Shown here piece after piece: positions 1 through 7,800 of a DNA stretch of 42,722 nucleotides; the first letter of the stretch is position 1, and the number at the start of each line of letters is the position of its first letter. Source of the stretch: Promethearchaeota archaeon (lineage in GTDB: Archaea; Asgardarchaeota; Lokiarchaeia; Sigynarchaeales; SOKP01); assembly GCA_014729315.1 (NCBI GenBank), contig WJKD01000249.1, positions 1 to 42,722 of the forward strand, written 5' to 3'. Made by a program: the position numbers and the translations under genes. A model generated the notes under the pieces. The model was not told the DNA's origin and did no database searches. It saw only the letters and a program-made list of their open reading frames with translations.

Positions 1-2052
1 CCCATTTTCATCTTTTAACATGTCTCTTCCGTGATGTTGGGGTATTATATTTTTAGTTCTGCAGTTTTCACAAATTAACATCTTAGCTTCGTTGTCATAT
101 TTAACTGGTTCGATGTCATTAGTCTTTAATCGATGTCGAAAGATGCGCATGCTGTTTGCCATTACTAAAAGCGACACACCCATATCCCCGATTCCAACTG
201 CTAACCATAAAGTCATAAAACCCAACACGGTAAGAATCGCGAAAGACACTTTCACTATTATTGATGTCCAAATGTTTTGTTTAATAATTCTATTGGTTTT
301 TTTCGTAATCTCAATAAAGTCAATAATTTTTTTTAAGTCATCGTTCATAATAATGACATCAGCTGTTTCCAAAGTCAAATCTGTTGCTGAAGCGCCAATT
401 GCGATTCCCAAATCAGAAAGAGCTAGTGCCGGAGCGTCGTTAATACCATCTCCAACCATCGCTACCCCGTTATAATTTTGCTTTAAATTCTTAATCTCGC
501 TGAGCTTTTGATCCGGTAAGAGCTCTCCTTTCATTTGATCGATATCTAAGCATTCTCCTATTGTGTTGCATGCCACTTGTCTATCTCCTGAAATAAGAGT
601 TGTCTTGTATCCTCGATTTTTAAGATTTTTAATTAAAATAGGAGCTGATATTCGTAATACATCTCTGATGGTGATAATTCCCATTAATTCTTTTTCATTA
701 GCAATTAAAACCGGTAAAGTTCCCGATTCTTGAATCTTTTTAAGGTCTTCTTCGGGAAGTTCGTAATTCATTTCATTGAAATAAGATTCACTTCCCGCAT
801 GATATAATTCTCCGTTTATTTCTCCTTTAACACCCTTACCTTTTAAAGTATTAAAATTATTTACGTCGAAATTTTGAACCTCTTTTCGTTTCGCTTCTCG
901 AACAATGGCTTTTCCTATGGGGTGCTCTGAAAGTGTTTCTAGACTGGCTGCGATTTTTAATAACTCGAGATCATTTCCAAGATAGGAATAAGTATTAAAA
1001 ACCCTAAGATTACCCTCTGTAAGGGTTCCCGTTTTATCAAAAGCAAAGATTTCAATATCATCAACTTGCTCTATAAATCGATTCCCCTTAACCAATATAC
1101 CTTCCCGAGCTAGCTTAGTCAGCGCAGATATATTAGCTAGAGGGGTTGATAAGGTTAAAGCACAAGGACAAGAAACAACTAAAAGTATTAAACCACGATA
1201 AAACCACTCGTTAAAATCCAAATTTAGGAAGAATGGAGGAAATACCATTACAAACAAAGCCGCTATCAAGATAATTGGAGTATAATATCTTGCGAATCGT
1301 TCGATAAATTTTTCTTTTTTACTTTTATTTAATTGTGCGTATTGAATACTTTGAGCAATTTTAGCTACAACAGTTTCTGATTTTTCGCTTGTTATTCTTA
1401 CATCCACGAAGCTGTCTGAATTTAGAGAGGCAGCAAATATGAGATCTCCCTTCTTCTTAAATATGGGAATTGATTCGCCCGTGATCGCGCTCTCGTCGAA
1501 ATATGACTTTCCTTTCACAATCTCTCCGTCAAGAGGCACTTTCATTCCTGGTTTAACTCCGATAATATCACCAGGTTTAACTTCATCTGTGTGGACCGTC
1601 GTATATTCTCCGTTCCTCTTCAATAATGCCTCGTCAGGAGCTAATTCAAGGAGATCCTTAATCGCATTCTGCGACTTTTCCGTAGTGATTTCTTCCAAGC
1701 GTTCAGCGATTGAATACAGAAGAAGCGCAGTAGCACCTTCTTGACCGTGAAGAATAAAAAAAGAAGCAACAGCCGCAATAATCATTAATATATTAGCCGT
1801 AATTTTTTTTTCGCGAACATCCTCAATAGCTTCCTTGACTACACCAGGGCCAGAAAGAAATATTGAAAGAAACGCCAAAAACTGACTCAATACAACTTGG
1901 TCAGTAAAGAACTCCAAAAGAATTGAAAGCGTTAAAATGATTGCTGAGGGAATTATAAAATACCAAAAATATTTTTCAAAAAACCACTCCTCATGATGCT
2001 GGTGTTCTACTCCAATTTCGCAAGCTGAATGAGAACATGAAAATGTACTAAT
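1..2052 (-). CDS. Heavy-metal translocating P-type ATPase (P1B, Zn/Cd-type), 3' end outside window
   Basis: ATP-driven efflux pump for a soft divalent metal in the cell membrane. About 684 codons are visible and the C-terminus continues past the left edge. Visible motifs: TGES near residue 191, the membrane CPC metal site near 295-297, the phosphorylation motif DKTGT near 339, an SEHP motif, and GDGINDAP near 535. The last membrane segment has D-M-G-V-S-L-L-V followed by N and R, the pattern of Zn/Cd/Pb (P1B-2) pumps rather than copper pumps. There is no classical HMA domain. Instead the N-terminus is a short Cys/His-rich stretch (CSHSACEIGVEHQHH) and the C-terminal tail carries C-x2-C and a His pair, both plausible metal sites. 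No ATG, GTG or TTG lies between the upstream stop and the first membrane helix. AGGTGA lies just upstream of ATA-ATT-ATT codons, so an ATT start at about 2050-2055 is inferred. Metal specificity is inference. Confidence 0.9.
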   Translation of the reverse strand, partial: MSTFSCSHSACEIGVEHQHHEEWFFEKYFWYFIIPSAIILTLSILLEFFTDQVVLSQFLAFLSIFLSGPGVVKEAIEDVREKKITANILMIIAAVASFFILHGQEGATALLLYSIAERLEEITTEKSQNAIKDLLELAPDEALLKRNGEYTTVHTDEVKPGDIIGVKPGMKVPLDGEIVKGKSYFDESAITGESIPIFKKKGDLIFAASLNSDSFVDVRITSEKSETVVAKIAQSIQYAQLNKSKKEKFIERFARYYTPIILIAALFVMVFPPFFLNLDFNEWFYRGLILLVVSCPCALTLSTPLANISALTKLAREGILVKGNRFIEQVDDIEIFAFDKTGTLTEGNLRVFNTYSYLGNDLELLKIAASLETLSEHPIGKAIVREAKRKEVQNFDVNNFNTLKGKGVKGEINGELYHAGSESYFNEMNYELPEEDLKKIQESGTLPVLIANEKELMGIITIRDVLRISAPILIKNLKNRGYKTTLISGDRQVACNTIGECLDIDQMKGELLPDQKLSEIKNLKQNYNGVAMVGDGINDAPALALSDLGIAIGASATDLTLETADVIIMNDDLKKIIDFIEITKKTNRIIKQNIWTSIIVKVSFAILTVLGFMTLWLAVGIGDMGVSLLVMANSMRIFRHRLKTNDIEPVKYDNEAKMLICENCRTKNIIPQHHGRDMLKDENG

Positions 2053-2260
2053 AATTATTCACCTACATTAATGATATTTAGGATTTCTTAAATAAATCTT
2101 AATTATTTATTATTAACAATTCAACTAATTAATGGGGCAAATCACAATTAGTTTAAAAGTTATTTTATAAAATATAACTACTTGCTGGTGCTTCCCATAA
2201 GGGGATCGAAATAATCAAAAAATCGAAAATATTAAAATATAGATTTAGTAATTCAATATT

Positions 2261-3352
2261 ATGGATTTGTATTCAATTATTCATTTAGTAGTAGGGAATA
2301 TTGCAATAGTTATTCTTATTTTATTATCTTTAGCGGTTCTCTCAAAGTATCGAAAAGATAAAATTCCTGCAACGCTGATATTTAGTTTATTTTTTATCAG
2401 TATTTTAATCTGGGCGATATGTTCTACTTATTATCCTTTTACTACTGCTCAAAGATTAGCGGTAATCCTTTATTGTATAGGTGTCTTTTTTTCCTATTTG
2501 GGTTTTTTTAATCTTTTCTTATTTTCAAATTTGGTGAAATCAGGATCGATAAACTTGAAGTTAGGGGTTTATTTTAGTTTTCTCCTTGGAACCATTTTAA
2601 TGTTGTTGATTACGGGAGAGAATATTTTCTACGAGATGATCTTTTATTCTAATTTTGGATATTATGCAAAAGCGTTGTTATTTTTTCTTATTATTCAGTT
2701 TGCCTTTATATTACCAGTAGGGATTTTGTTTATTGACGCTTGTTTTCAAATGGTTAGAAAAAGTAAAACAAAAAAACACAAGACCCAAACTAGGCTTACA
2801 TTTCTGGGGTCGTTAATTGGAATTCCTGGAGCGATCATAGCGTTAGCGATCGTCGAAATTATTTTTATTCCATCGTTAGTTCTCCTAGTATCTGCTCTCG
2901 GGCTATTGATTTTTGCTTTAGGATATTTACAAAATACTCAGCTTGCGTATTTGGTGCCTTATCAATGCTATAGAATTATCGTTATTAAAAAATCGGGAAT
3001 CACTTGTTATGCAAAGAATTTTGAGGGAGAGCAAAAAATAAACGATAATCTCATAAGCGGCGCTATTTCGGCAATTTCAAGTATTATGGAATCCGCGTTA
3101 GGATTCAAGTCTGAACTAAAGGTAATTAAATTACTTAATGCAGTTATGATATTGGACTTAAGAGAAGGATTTAGCGGCATTTTAATCTCCAATAAATTTT
3201 CGACAGTTCTCAAGAATGCATTGACCAGTTTTCTCAATCAATTTCAAGAAAAATTTTACCCATTGGTTAAGACGAGCGACATGTGCCTTGACGAGAAAAC
3301 TGAACAAAAAGTCGATAATCTCACAAGAAATATATTTAGTTTTCTTCCTTAA
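2261..3352 (+). CDS. Seven-TM-like membrane protein with C-terminal longin/roadblock-like domain
   Basis: A 363-residue protein of unknown function. Residues 1-225 hold about seven hydrophobic helices with short loops, resembling the 7TM sensor modules in front of archaeal and bacterial signalling domains. From about residue 237 a soluble domain follows: a hydrophobic strand (IIVIKKSGI), a charged turn, an LISGAISAISSIMESALG helix, two more strands and a final helix (FLNQFQEKFYPLV). This strand-turn-helix order with the LISG helix is typical of the longin/roadblock-like sensors that often bind small GTPases in Asgard archaea; that assignment is by pattern, not by search. The gene is convergent with the DUF166 gene, and the next plus-strand gene also ends in such a domain. 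The ATG is the first in-frame start and lacks a clear Shine-Dalgarno, so translation may be leaderless. Confidence 0.7.
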   Translation: MDLYSIIHLVVGNIAIVILILLSLAVLSKYRKDKIPATLIFSLFFISILIWAICSTYYPFTTAQRLAVILYCIGVFFSYLGFFNLFLFSNLVKSGSINLKLGVYFSFLLGTILMLLITGENIFYEMIFYSNFGYYAKALLFFLIIQFAFILPVGILFIDACFQMVRKSKTKKHKTQTRLTFLGSLIGIPGAIIALAIVEIIFIPSLVLLVSALGLLIFALGYLQNTQLAYLVPYQCYRIIVIKKSGITCYAKNFEGEQKINDNLISGAISAISSIMESALGFKSELKVIKLLNAVMILDLREGFSGILISNKFSTVLKNALTSFLNQFQEKFYPLVKTSDMCLDEKTEQKVDNLTRNIFSFLP

Positions 3353-3453
3353 TTTCTTTATAAACTTATTTTTACTACCTCCAAAAACCATTTTAAAAAA
3401 ATTCTTCCGCTGATTTAGATTGAAATTATATAAGCTTTAAAAAATAAGGAGTT

Positions 3454-4350
3454 CTATTTTATCACATACTTCAGTTTTTTCCCTTCTTGTTCCTCTAAGT
3501 CTAACGCTCTCCTAATCGCATTTCTTACCTTGTATCCCCCGATGTGTAGACACGAATCTTTAAGAATCGAATCCTGATCCATAGACGCGTTACAAGGATA
3601 AGCGTGGTGGGCTTTACTAATTCTTTCGTTTAATGGAAGATCATTAGCTTTTCCATTTTTAAAATATTTAGATTGAAGCTGCTGTACTATGTAATACGTA
3701 GAACCACAAGGAGCACTCCTAAGAACGCACGCGTCTTCTATGTATTCGCCGTCTTTGCTGAGCAGAAAAGACACCTTAGGCTCTCCAATCTTAAAATAAT
3801 CGATAAAATCGTCAATATGGGAATGGTTCTCTGTTATATTAAATCCAACTTGATTATATTCGTTCTCGGTCTTGCTTAATGCGCAAAAAGGTTTAGGAAA
3901 TGCCGCTTGAATGTTTCTTTTTTCAAATTCTTTTAAAACTTGAACTTGGAGACCTGGCGGAACCCAACTCGGATCTTCTAGGGGAATTATAACTGCTTTA
4001 ATTTCTCTCGTTTCTAAATAATCTGGGAGACCAGATACCAAATCCTGATGTATTCCTACAACCAGCAGGTAGTCAACATAAGGAAGGTTTTTTGGTAAGT
4101 ATTCTTCGGGTTCTTCGATAAAACTTGGTAAATTTCCCCCTATTTTCTCGAAAAAATAAAGATTTTGGGCGTAGCTTGAAAGTTCTTCTCGACATTTATC
4201 GCATTTTACATTTTGATCGAAGGTTTCGCACGCTTTGCAAAAATCATCTGAGTTTATCAGATGACCGGCAAATTTATTTGCCAACATAACGGTGTCCGGA
4301 TCAAGACCGTAAAAAATACCTAATTTGTAATCCAATCGCCTCACTTCCAT
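3454..4350 (-). CDS. DUF166 family protein (archaeal, often labelled thymidylate-synthase-like)
   Basis: A 298-residue soluble protein matching the archaeal DUF166 family along its length. Recognisable blocks: LLVVGIHQDL, a proline-rich EDPSWVPPGLQVQVLKEF, AAFPKPFCAL, VLRSAPCGSTYY, and HHAYPCNASMDQD followed by the HIGGYKVRNAIRRAL helix. Conserved Cys and His residues sit in the FPKPFC, APCGST and YPC blocks. The N-terminal third adds C-x2-C-x7-C-x2-C (CKACETFDQNVKCDKC), a likely metal-binding knuckle. Databases sometimes call the family thymidylate synthase, but nothing visible supports that activity and the biochemical role is unknown to me. It is divergent from the MFS/longin gene and convergent with the 7TM/longin gene. 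ATG start, no strong Shine-Dalgarno seen. Confidence 0.8.
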   Translation of the reverse strand: MEVRRLDYKLGIFYGLDPDTVMLANKFAGHLINSDDFCKACETFDQNVKCDKCREELSSYAQNLYFFEKIGGNLPSFIEEPEEYLPKNLPYVDYLLVVGIHQDLVSGLPDYLETREIKAVIIPLEDPSWVPPGLQVQVLKEFEKRNIQAAFPKPFCALSKTENEYNQVGFNITENHSHIDDFIDYFKIGEPKVSFLLSKDGEYIEDACVLRSAPCGSTYYIVQQLQSKYFKNGKANDLPLNERISKAHHAYPCNASMDQDSILKDSCLHIGGYKVRNAIRRALDLEEQEGKKLKYVIK

Positions 4351-4524
4351 TAGATTTATAGTATTTTAGGTTATTATTTGTTTATCTAATATATCATAAA
4401 TAAAATAATATTTGAGCTGAACATGTTCGCATTCGTTCAGAAGACCAAAAAAAAAGAAATAAAATTTATCAAGTGTACACAACTTACAATAGATAATTTA
4501 TTTGCATGGAAATAGGTGGTTTCG

Positions 4525-6219
4525 TTGAGCGAAGATTATTATGAAAAAGGAAATGAAAGCGAACAAGAAGATCTGAGCATTCTTTACAAACACAAGCTTC
4601 CATTTACTCCCAAATTCATTCTTAAAGACATCGAAATCTCAAAAAAAGATTTTTTCCTTCTCTTCCTCCTTTTTAACTCGTTAGTGTTCTTATTTATTGG
4701 CCAAATCGGGATCGACATATATTTAATCGCATCAAGTAAAAATCATTCGGATTATTACGCGTGGGCAGCAATATTTAATGGTGCTCTATTTGGAATAGCA
4801 TTTTCAATTTATAATGTAGATGAGGTCAAAAATCCCTTGAAAACAATGAAATATATCTTAATCTTTTCCTTACTTATAACTGTAGTTCAAATCTTCCTAA
4901 TTTTTTCCTTTCTTAATCTAATTTTGAACTTCCTGTTTTTTGTCAATGTCTTCATACTTGTATATGCAATAATGATTACATTCAAAATTTATTTAGTAAA
5001 AACTACTATTTTAGAAAGAGGCCGAGTGTTAGCTTTCTTGTTTACATGCCTCTTTTTAGTCATAGGATTTGTATTTGGAAGTATTGTCGTTAATTTATTT
5101 ATTTTTATTCCCGTTTCTTTTGTTGTTATGACTATTATTTTCCTACAGCATTATTCTAACAGGTTTGAAGTGGTTTTCAAAGGACCTAAAGTTGAGAGTA
5201 AATCGATGGAATCCAAAAACTCAAAGAAAGAGAAAATTAATTACGACATAATTAAGTATTATCTTTTTTTCTTCTGTTTTAGCCTTACTGCAGGATTAGC
5301 TACTCCATTTGAAGGTTCCCTTGAATTCATTAACAATTTATTTGGTGCGAGTACAGCAATATTATTCGTCGTTGTTATCTTTTTTGCGATTTTAGTTTCT
5401 CTCTTAATTGGTACGATTTTTGATTACTTTGGGAGAATGCCTCCCTTAATCTACGTAATCTTAGCTGTAAGCATAGCGACTTATATTAGTAGTTTTAGGT
5501 TGACTACTGACGAAATTCCTTTTGCTGTAGTAATGAGCGCTTACATTGCGGTTTTTATGTGTGTACCATTATTAATCGGTGACACTACTTCGAGACCAAA
5601 TTATGGTAAGTCAGTCTCCTTTTCTTATAGCATAATCGGGATAGGTATCGTAATTGGAGCTTTTTTAAGAATTACAATTCCAGACCTCTTAGTGGAAGAA
5701 GCTCATTCTGTGCAAGTGGTTCTTGGAACAATATTTATGGCGTGTATTGCGTGCTTTATTTTATTATTAAATATTCGAGAAACGCTACCTAGTAAGGAGC
5801 AAAATTGGAAAAGATCTCTTATCCATATGTACATAATACACGATTCTGGAATCTTGCTTTACGATCACGCGTATGTTAAAGAAAAGCAAGAGAAAAAATC
5901 GGTTTCGGCTGACTTGAAGGCGGGAGGGATTATTGGGATTAAAAAGATATTAAAGGAAATTTTACGAGGCCAAAAAGAAGTAAGTACAATCGATCACGGC
6001 GACCGGATTTTAATATTAAAAATGAATAAATCTAACAGGGTTGTTTTCGCTCTCGTAGCTAAAGAAGAGCTTATCATATTGAGAAAAAAATTAAATTCCT
6101 TAATAAAAGACTTCGACAAAAGCTATAGCGGTTTTCTCAAAGATGTTACTATTTCTGGAATTGATATGAGGATATTTCGACCTATAAAGCAACTAGCTGA
6201 AAAATATTTTGGTAAATAA
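4525..6219 (+). CDS. MFS-like 12-TM protein with C-terminal longin-like domain
   Basis: About 564 residues. A 55-residue charged N-terminus precedes roughly twelve hydrophobic segments in two groups of six, separated by a charged loop around residues 230-245, the layout of the major facilitator superfamily. The loop FDYFGRMPP in the second half resembles the MFS D-x-x-G-R-x-P loop. From about residue 432 a soluble tail starts with MYIIHDSGILLYDH, continues with a helix around IGIKKILKEILRG, two strands (RILILKMNK, VVFALVAKE) and a long helix ending FDKSYSGFLK, which reads as a longin/roadblock-like domain. The transported ligand is unknown and the protein may be a sensor rather than a carrier. 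AGGTGG lies about 5 bases before a TTG codon, so I start there; a GTG nine bases upstream overlaps the Shine-Dalgarno. Confidence 0.65.
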   Translation: MSEDYYEKGNESEQEDLSILYKHKLPFTPKFILKDIEISKKDFFLLFLLFNSLVFLFIGQIGIDIYLIASSKNHSDYYAWAAIFNGALFGIAFSIYNVDEVKNPLKTMKYILIFSLLITVVQIFLIFSFLNLILNFLFFVNVFILVYAIMITFKIYLVKTTILERGRVLAFLFTCLFLVIGFVFGSIVVNLFIFIPVSFVVMTIIFLQHYSNRFEVVFKGPKVESKSMESKNSKKEKINYDIIKYYLFFFCFSLTAGLATPFEGSLEFINNLFGASTAILFVVVIFFAILVSLLIGTIFDYFGRMPPLIYVILAVSIATYISSFRLTTDEIPFAVVMSAYIAVFMCVPLLIGDTTSRPNYGKSVSFSYSIIGIGIVIGAFLRITIPDLLVEEAHSVQVVLGTIFMACIACFILLLNIRETLPSKEQNWKRSLIHMYIIHDSGILLYDHAYVKEKQEKKSVSADLKAGGIIGIKKILKEILRGQKEVSTIDHGDRILILKMNKSNRVVFALVAKEELIILRKKLNSLIKDFDKSYSGFLKDVTISGIDMRIFRPIKQLAEKYFGK

Positions 6220-6369
6220 TATCTTTGTTTTTGAGTTATCCCCTATCAAAACATGGTCGAAGTAATTGATAGTTGATAATAAAAGACTTTATTTAAAAAT
6301 AATATTTAAATAACTTAATTAAGATAGCTCTTTATTTGTTACTTAAACATTGTTCTCTAACTATTTGAA

Positions 6370-7209
6370 ATGAACTTTCAGCAACTCAAAAATAGGCTTA
6401 TCGAGGATCTTCAAGAAGATATACCAGGTTTGAAAGCAAAAAACGATTCATTTTCAATAGTTAGACTAAAAAGTAAGAAAAACCTCGTCTACGAATTAAC
6501 ATATAAGAGAAAACCACGAAATTTTCCAAAAGAAATTGTAATTAAGATATTTCAAACACATAATTTTCAGCAAGAAGTAAATGTACTTAAATTATTGAAT
6601 AGCCAAAAAATCAATGTTCCTTCTATTATCTTTTCAAGAGATCCTTATTTAATTCTTGAAAAGGTCGAAGGAATGAATTTATGCGATTATGTAAACACTA
6701 GCCTCGTTAATGCAGCAAATTTGAGGGATTTAGATGCTAATACACGTAAAAATCTCGTTCAATGTATGAGAAAATTAGCAACGTGGTTAGCGGAATTGCA
6801 TAAAAAAAATACCAGAACGCAAAAGGATTTTTCTAAAGCGATTGTTCTTAACAAAGGGGACACTCGTCTGCGCGATTTCATTATTGACGAATCTGAAATG
6901 AAAATTTTTGGTGTAGACTTCGAAGAATCGTACGAAGGTAATCACATGGACGATATTGCGTGGATTTGTTGCTCCTTATTGGATAGCAATCCCGGAATTT
7001 TCCAAATGGAAGAACCTACTCACAAAGTTGAGCTTATAAATACATTTTTGCAAAGATATTATTTGTTAAATAACACTTTCAAGTTCTCTTTTGATTATTT
7101 TGCCGAGCATCTAATTGAAAATCTAAATCTCGTTATCGAAAGGCGCTCAATGAGCACTGGACCCTTAAGAAAACGGGTTATTCTTGAAAGAATAAGTAAG
7201 AGATTTTGA
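6370..7209 (+). CDS. Aminoglycoside/choline-kinase-like phosphotransferase (protein-kinase-like fold)
   Basis: A 279-residue small-molecule or protein kinase of the PKL superfamily; substrate unknown. An ATP-anchoring lysine is seen in EIVIKIF, a helix-C glutamate in QQEVNVLKLL, and a hinge-like ILEKVEGMNL. The catalytic loop normally reads H-G-D-x-x-x-x-N but here reads N-K-G-D-T-R-L-R-D, so the first His is absent and Asp takes the place of the metal-binding Asn. The metal-binding DFG-like motif appears as GVDFEE, and the DDIAWICCSLLDSNPG block resembles the helix after the loop in archaeal LPS-kinase-like proteins. The key Asp residues remain, so activity is possible. It follows the MFS/longin gene after 150 bases with its own AT-rich promoter (TTTAAATA near 6304-6311). 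Confidence 0.65.
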   Translation: MNFQQLKNRLIEDLQEDIPGLKAKNDSFSIVRLKSKKNLVYELTYKRKPRNFPKEIVIKIFQTHNFQQEVNVLKLLNSQKINVPSIIFSRDPYLILEKVEGMNLCDYVNTSLVNAANLRDLDANTRKNLVQCMRKLATWLAELHKKNTRTQKDFSKAIVLNKGDTRLRDFIIDESEMKIFGVDFEESYEGNHMDDIAWICCSLLDSNPGIFQMEEPTHKVELINTFLQRYYLLNNTFKFSFDYFAEHLIENLNLVIERRSMSTGPLRKRVILERISKRF

Positions 7210-7298
7210 TGGAATATTATTATTGACCTTAAATCCTAAAAATAGATATTAATCCACTGCTAAAATTATTATAAAATATGTTAGGAAAGGAGTATATT

Positions 7299-7592
7299 CT
7301 AGTTTTGTTTATCGTTCAATAGAGATTTCAATTGTTGTATTTCATTTTTCTTTTTCTCTAAATATTTTTCCTTTTCTTTTAACTCTACTTTTAAAGCGTT
7401 AACTTTTCGTTCTAAATCTACCACTTTGATGATATTTTCTACGCCTAGTAGTTCCTCCTTTTCTTCGTCAACACCGTTAACAAAATGTGATAAGATGTCA
7501 TGCTGACTTGCGTAGCTTTTAGCAGGTAATTCAGTGATTTCCTTTACTAATTCTGTTATTTCTTCTGACCAAAATGCGTATCTTTAAAACAT
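7299..7592 (-). pseudogene. Small coiled-coil protein ORF interrupted by an in-frame TAA at codon 3
   Basis: An open frame of 94 codons (7583 down to the TAG at 7299) reads RYAFWSEEITELVKEI and so on, then a Lys/Glu-rich coiled coil of about 45 residues (LERKVNALKVELKEKEKYLE region). Composition is protein-like and the heptad pattern is clear. It has no usable start inside. The only in-frame ATG is at 7592-7590, followed by TTT and then an ochre TAA at 7586-7584, so the frame reads Met-Phe-stop-Arg-Tyr-Ala. A single base change would restore a 97-codon gene. It could be a decaying gene, a strain polymorphism or a sequencing error. I do not recognise the family. It is convergent with the upstream kinase gene and divergent from the acyl-CoA synthetase gene. 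Confidence 0.45.
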
Positions 7593-7800
7593 TTCGTAGT
7601 TTTTTTGAGAAATTTATTAATATTTATTTACTATGAATTAAGGTTTAAAAATTAGATATTTGATTTTATAGATATCTACCATGGTTATGGGCAACATCTC
7701 TTTAAATTTGAATTAACTATTATGAATGCAAAAGATTTAAGAGTAAATCTTAAATTTTGGGAAGATAATTTAAGATAAATAAACAATAAAACCAAAAATT
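7593..7800. promoter_or_regulatory. Divergent intergenic region upstream of the acyl-CoA synthetase
   Basis: AT-rich stretch with several TATA-like runs (around 7615-7630 and 7655-7670) that could serve both the minus-strand small ORF and the plus-strand acyl-CoA synthetase. An 18-codon ORF (ATG at 7722, TAA ending at 7778) sits 22 bases before the synthetase. It could be a leader peptide but has no support beyond position. No structured RNA recognised. Confidence 0.3.

Noticed and set aside
92..475. Plus-strand ORF of 127 codons
   Set aside because: Antisense to the conserved GDGINDAP end of the P-type ATPase; no family resemblance. The same holds for 1439-1744.
7722..7778. 18-codon ORF just before the acyl-CoA synthetase
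   Set aside because: Too short to judge in AT-rich DNA and without a ribosome site; noted only as part of the spacer.
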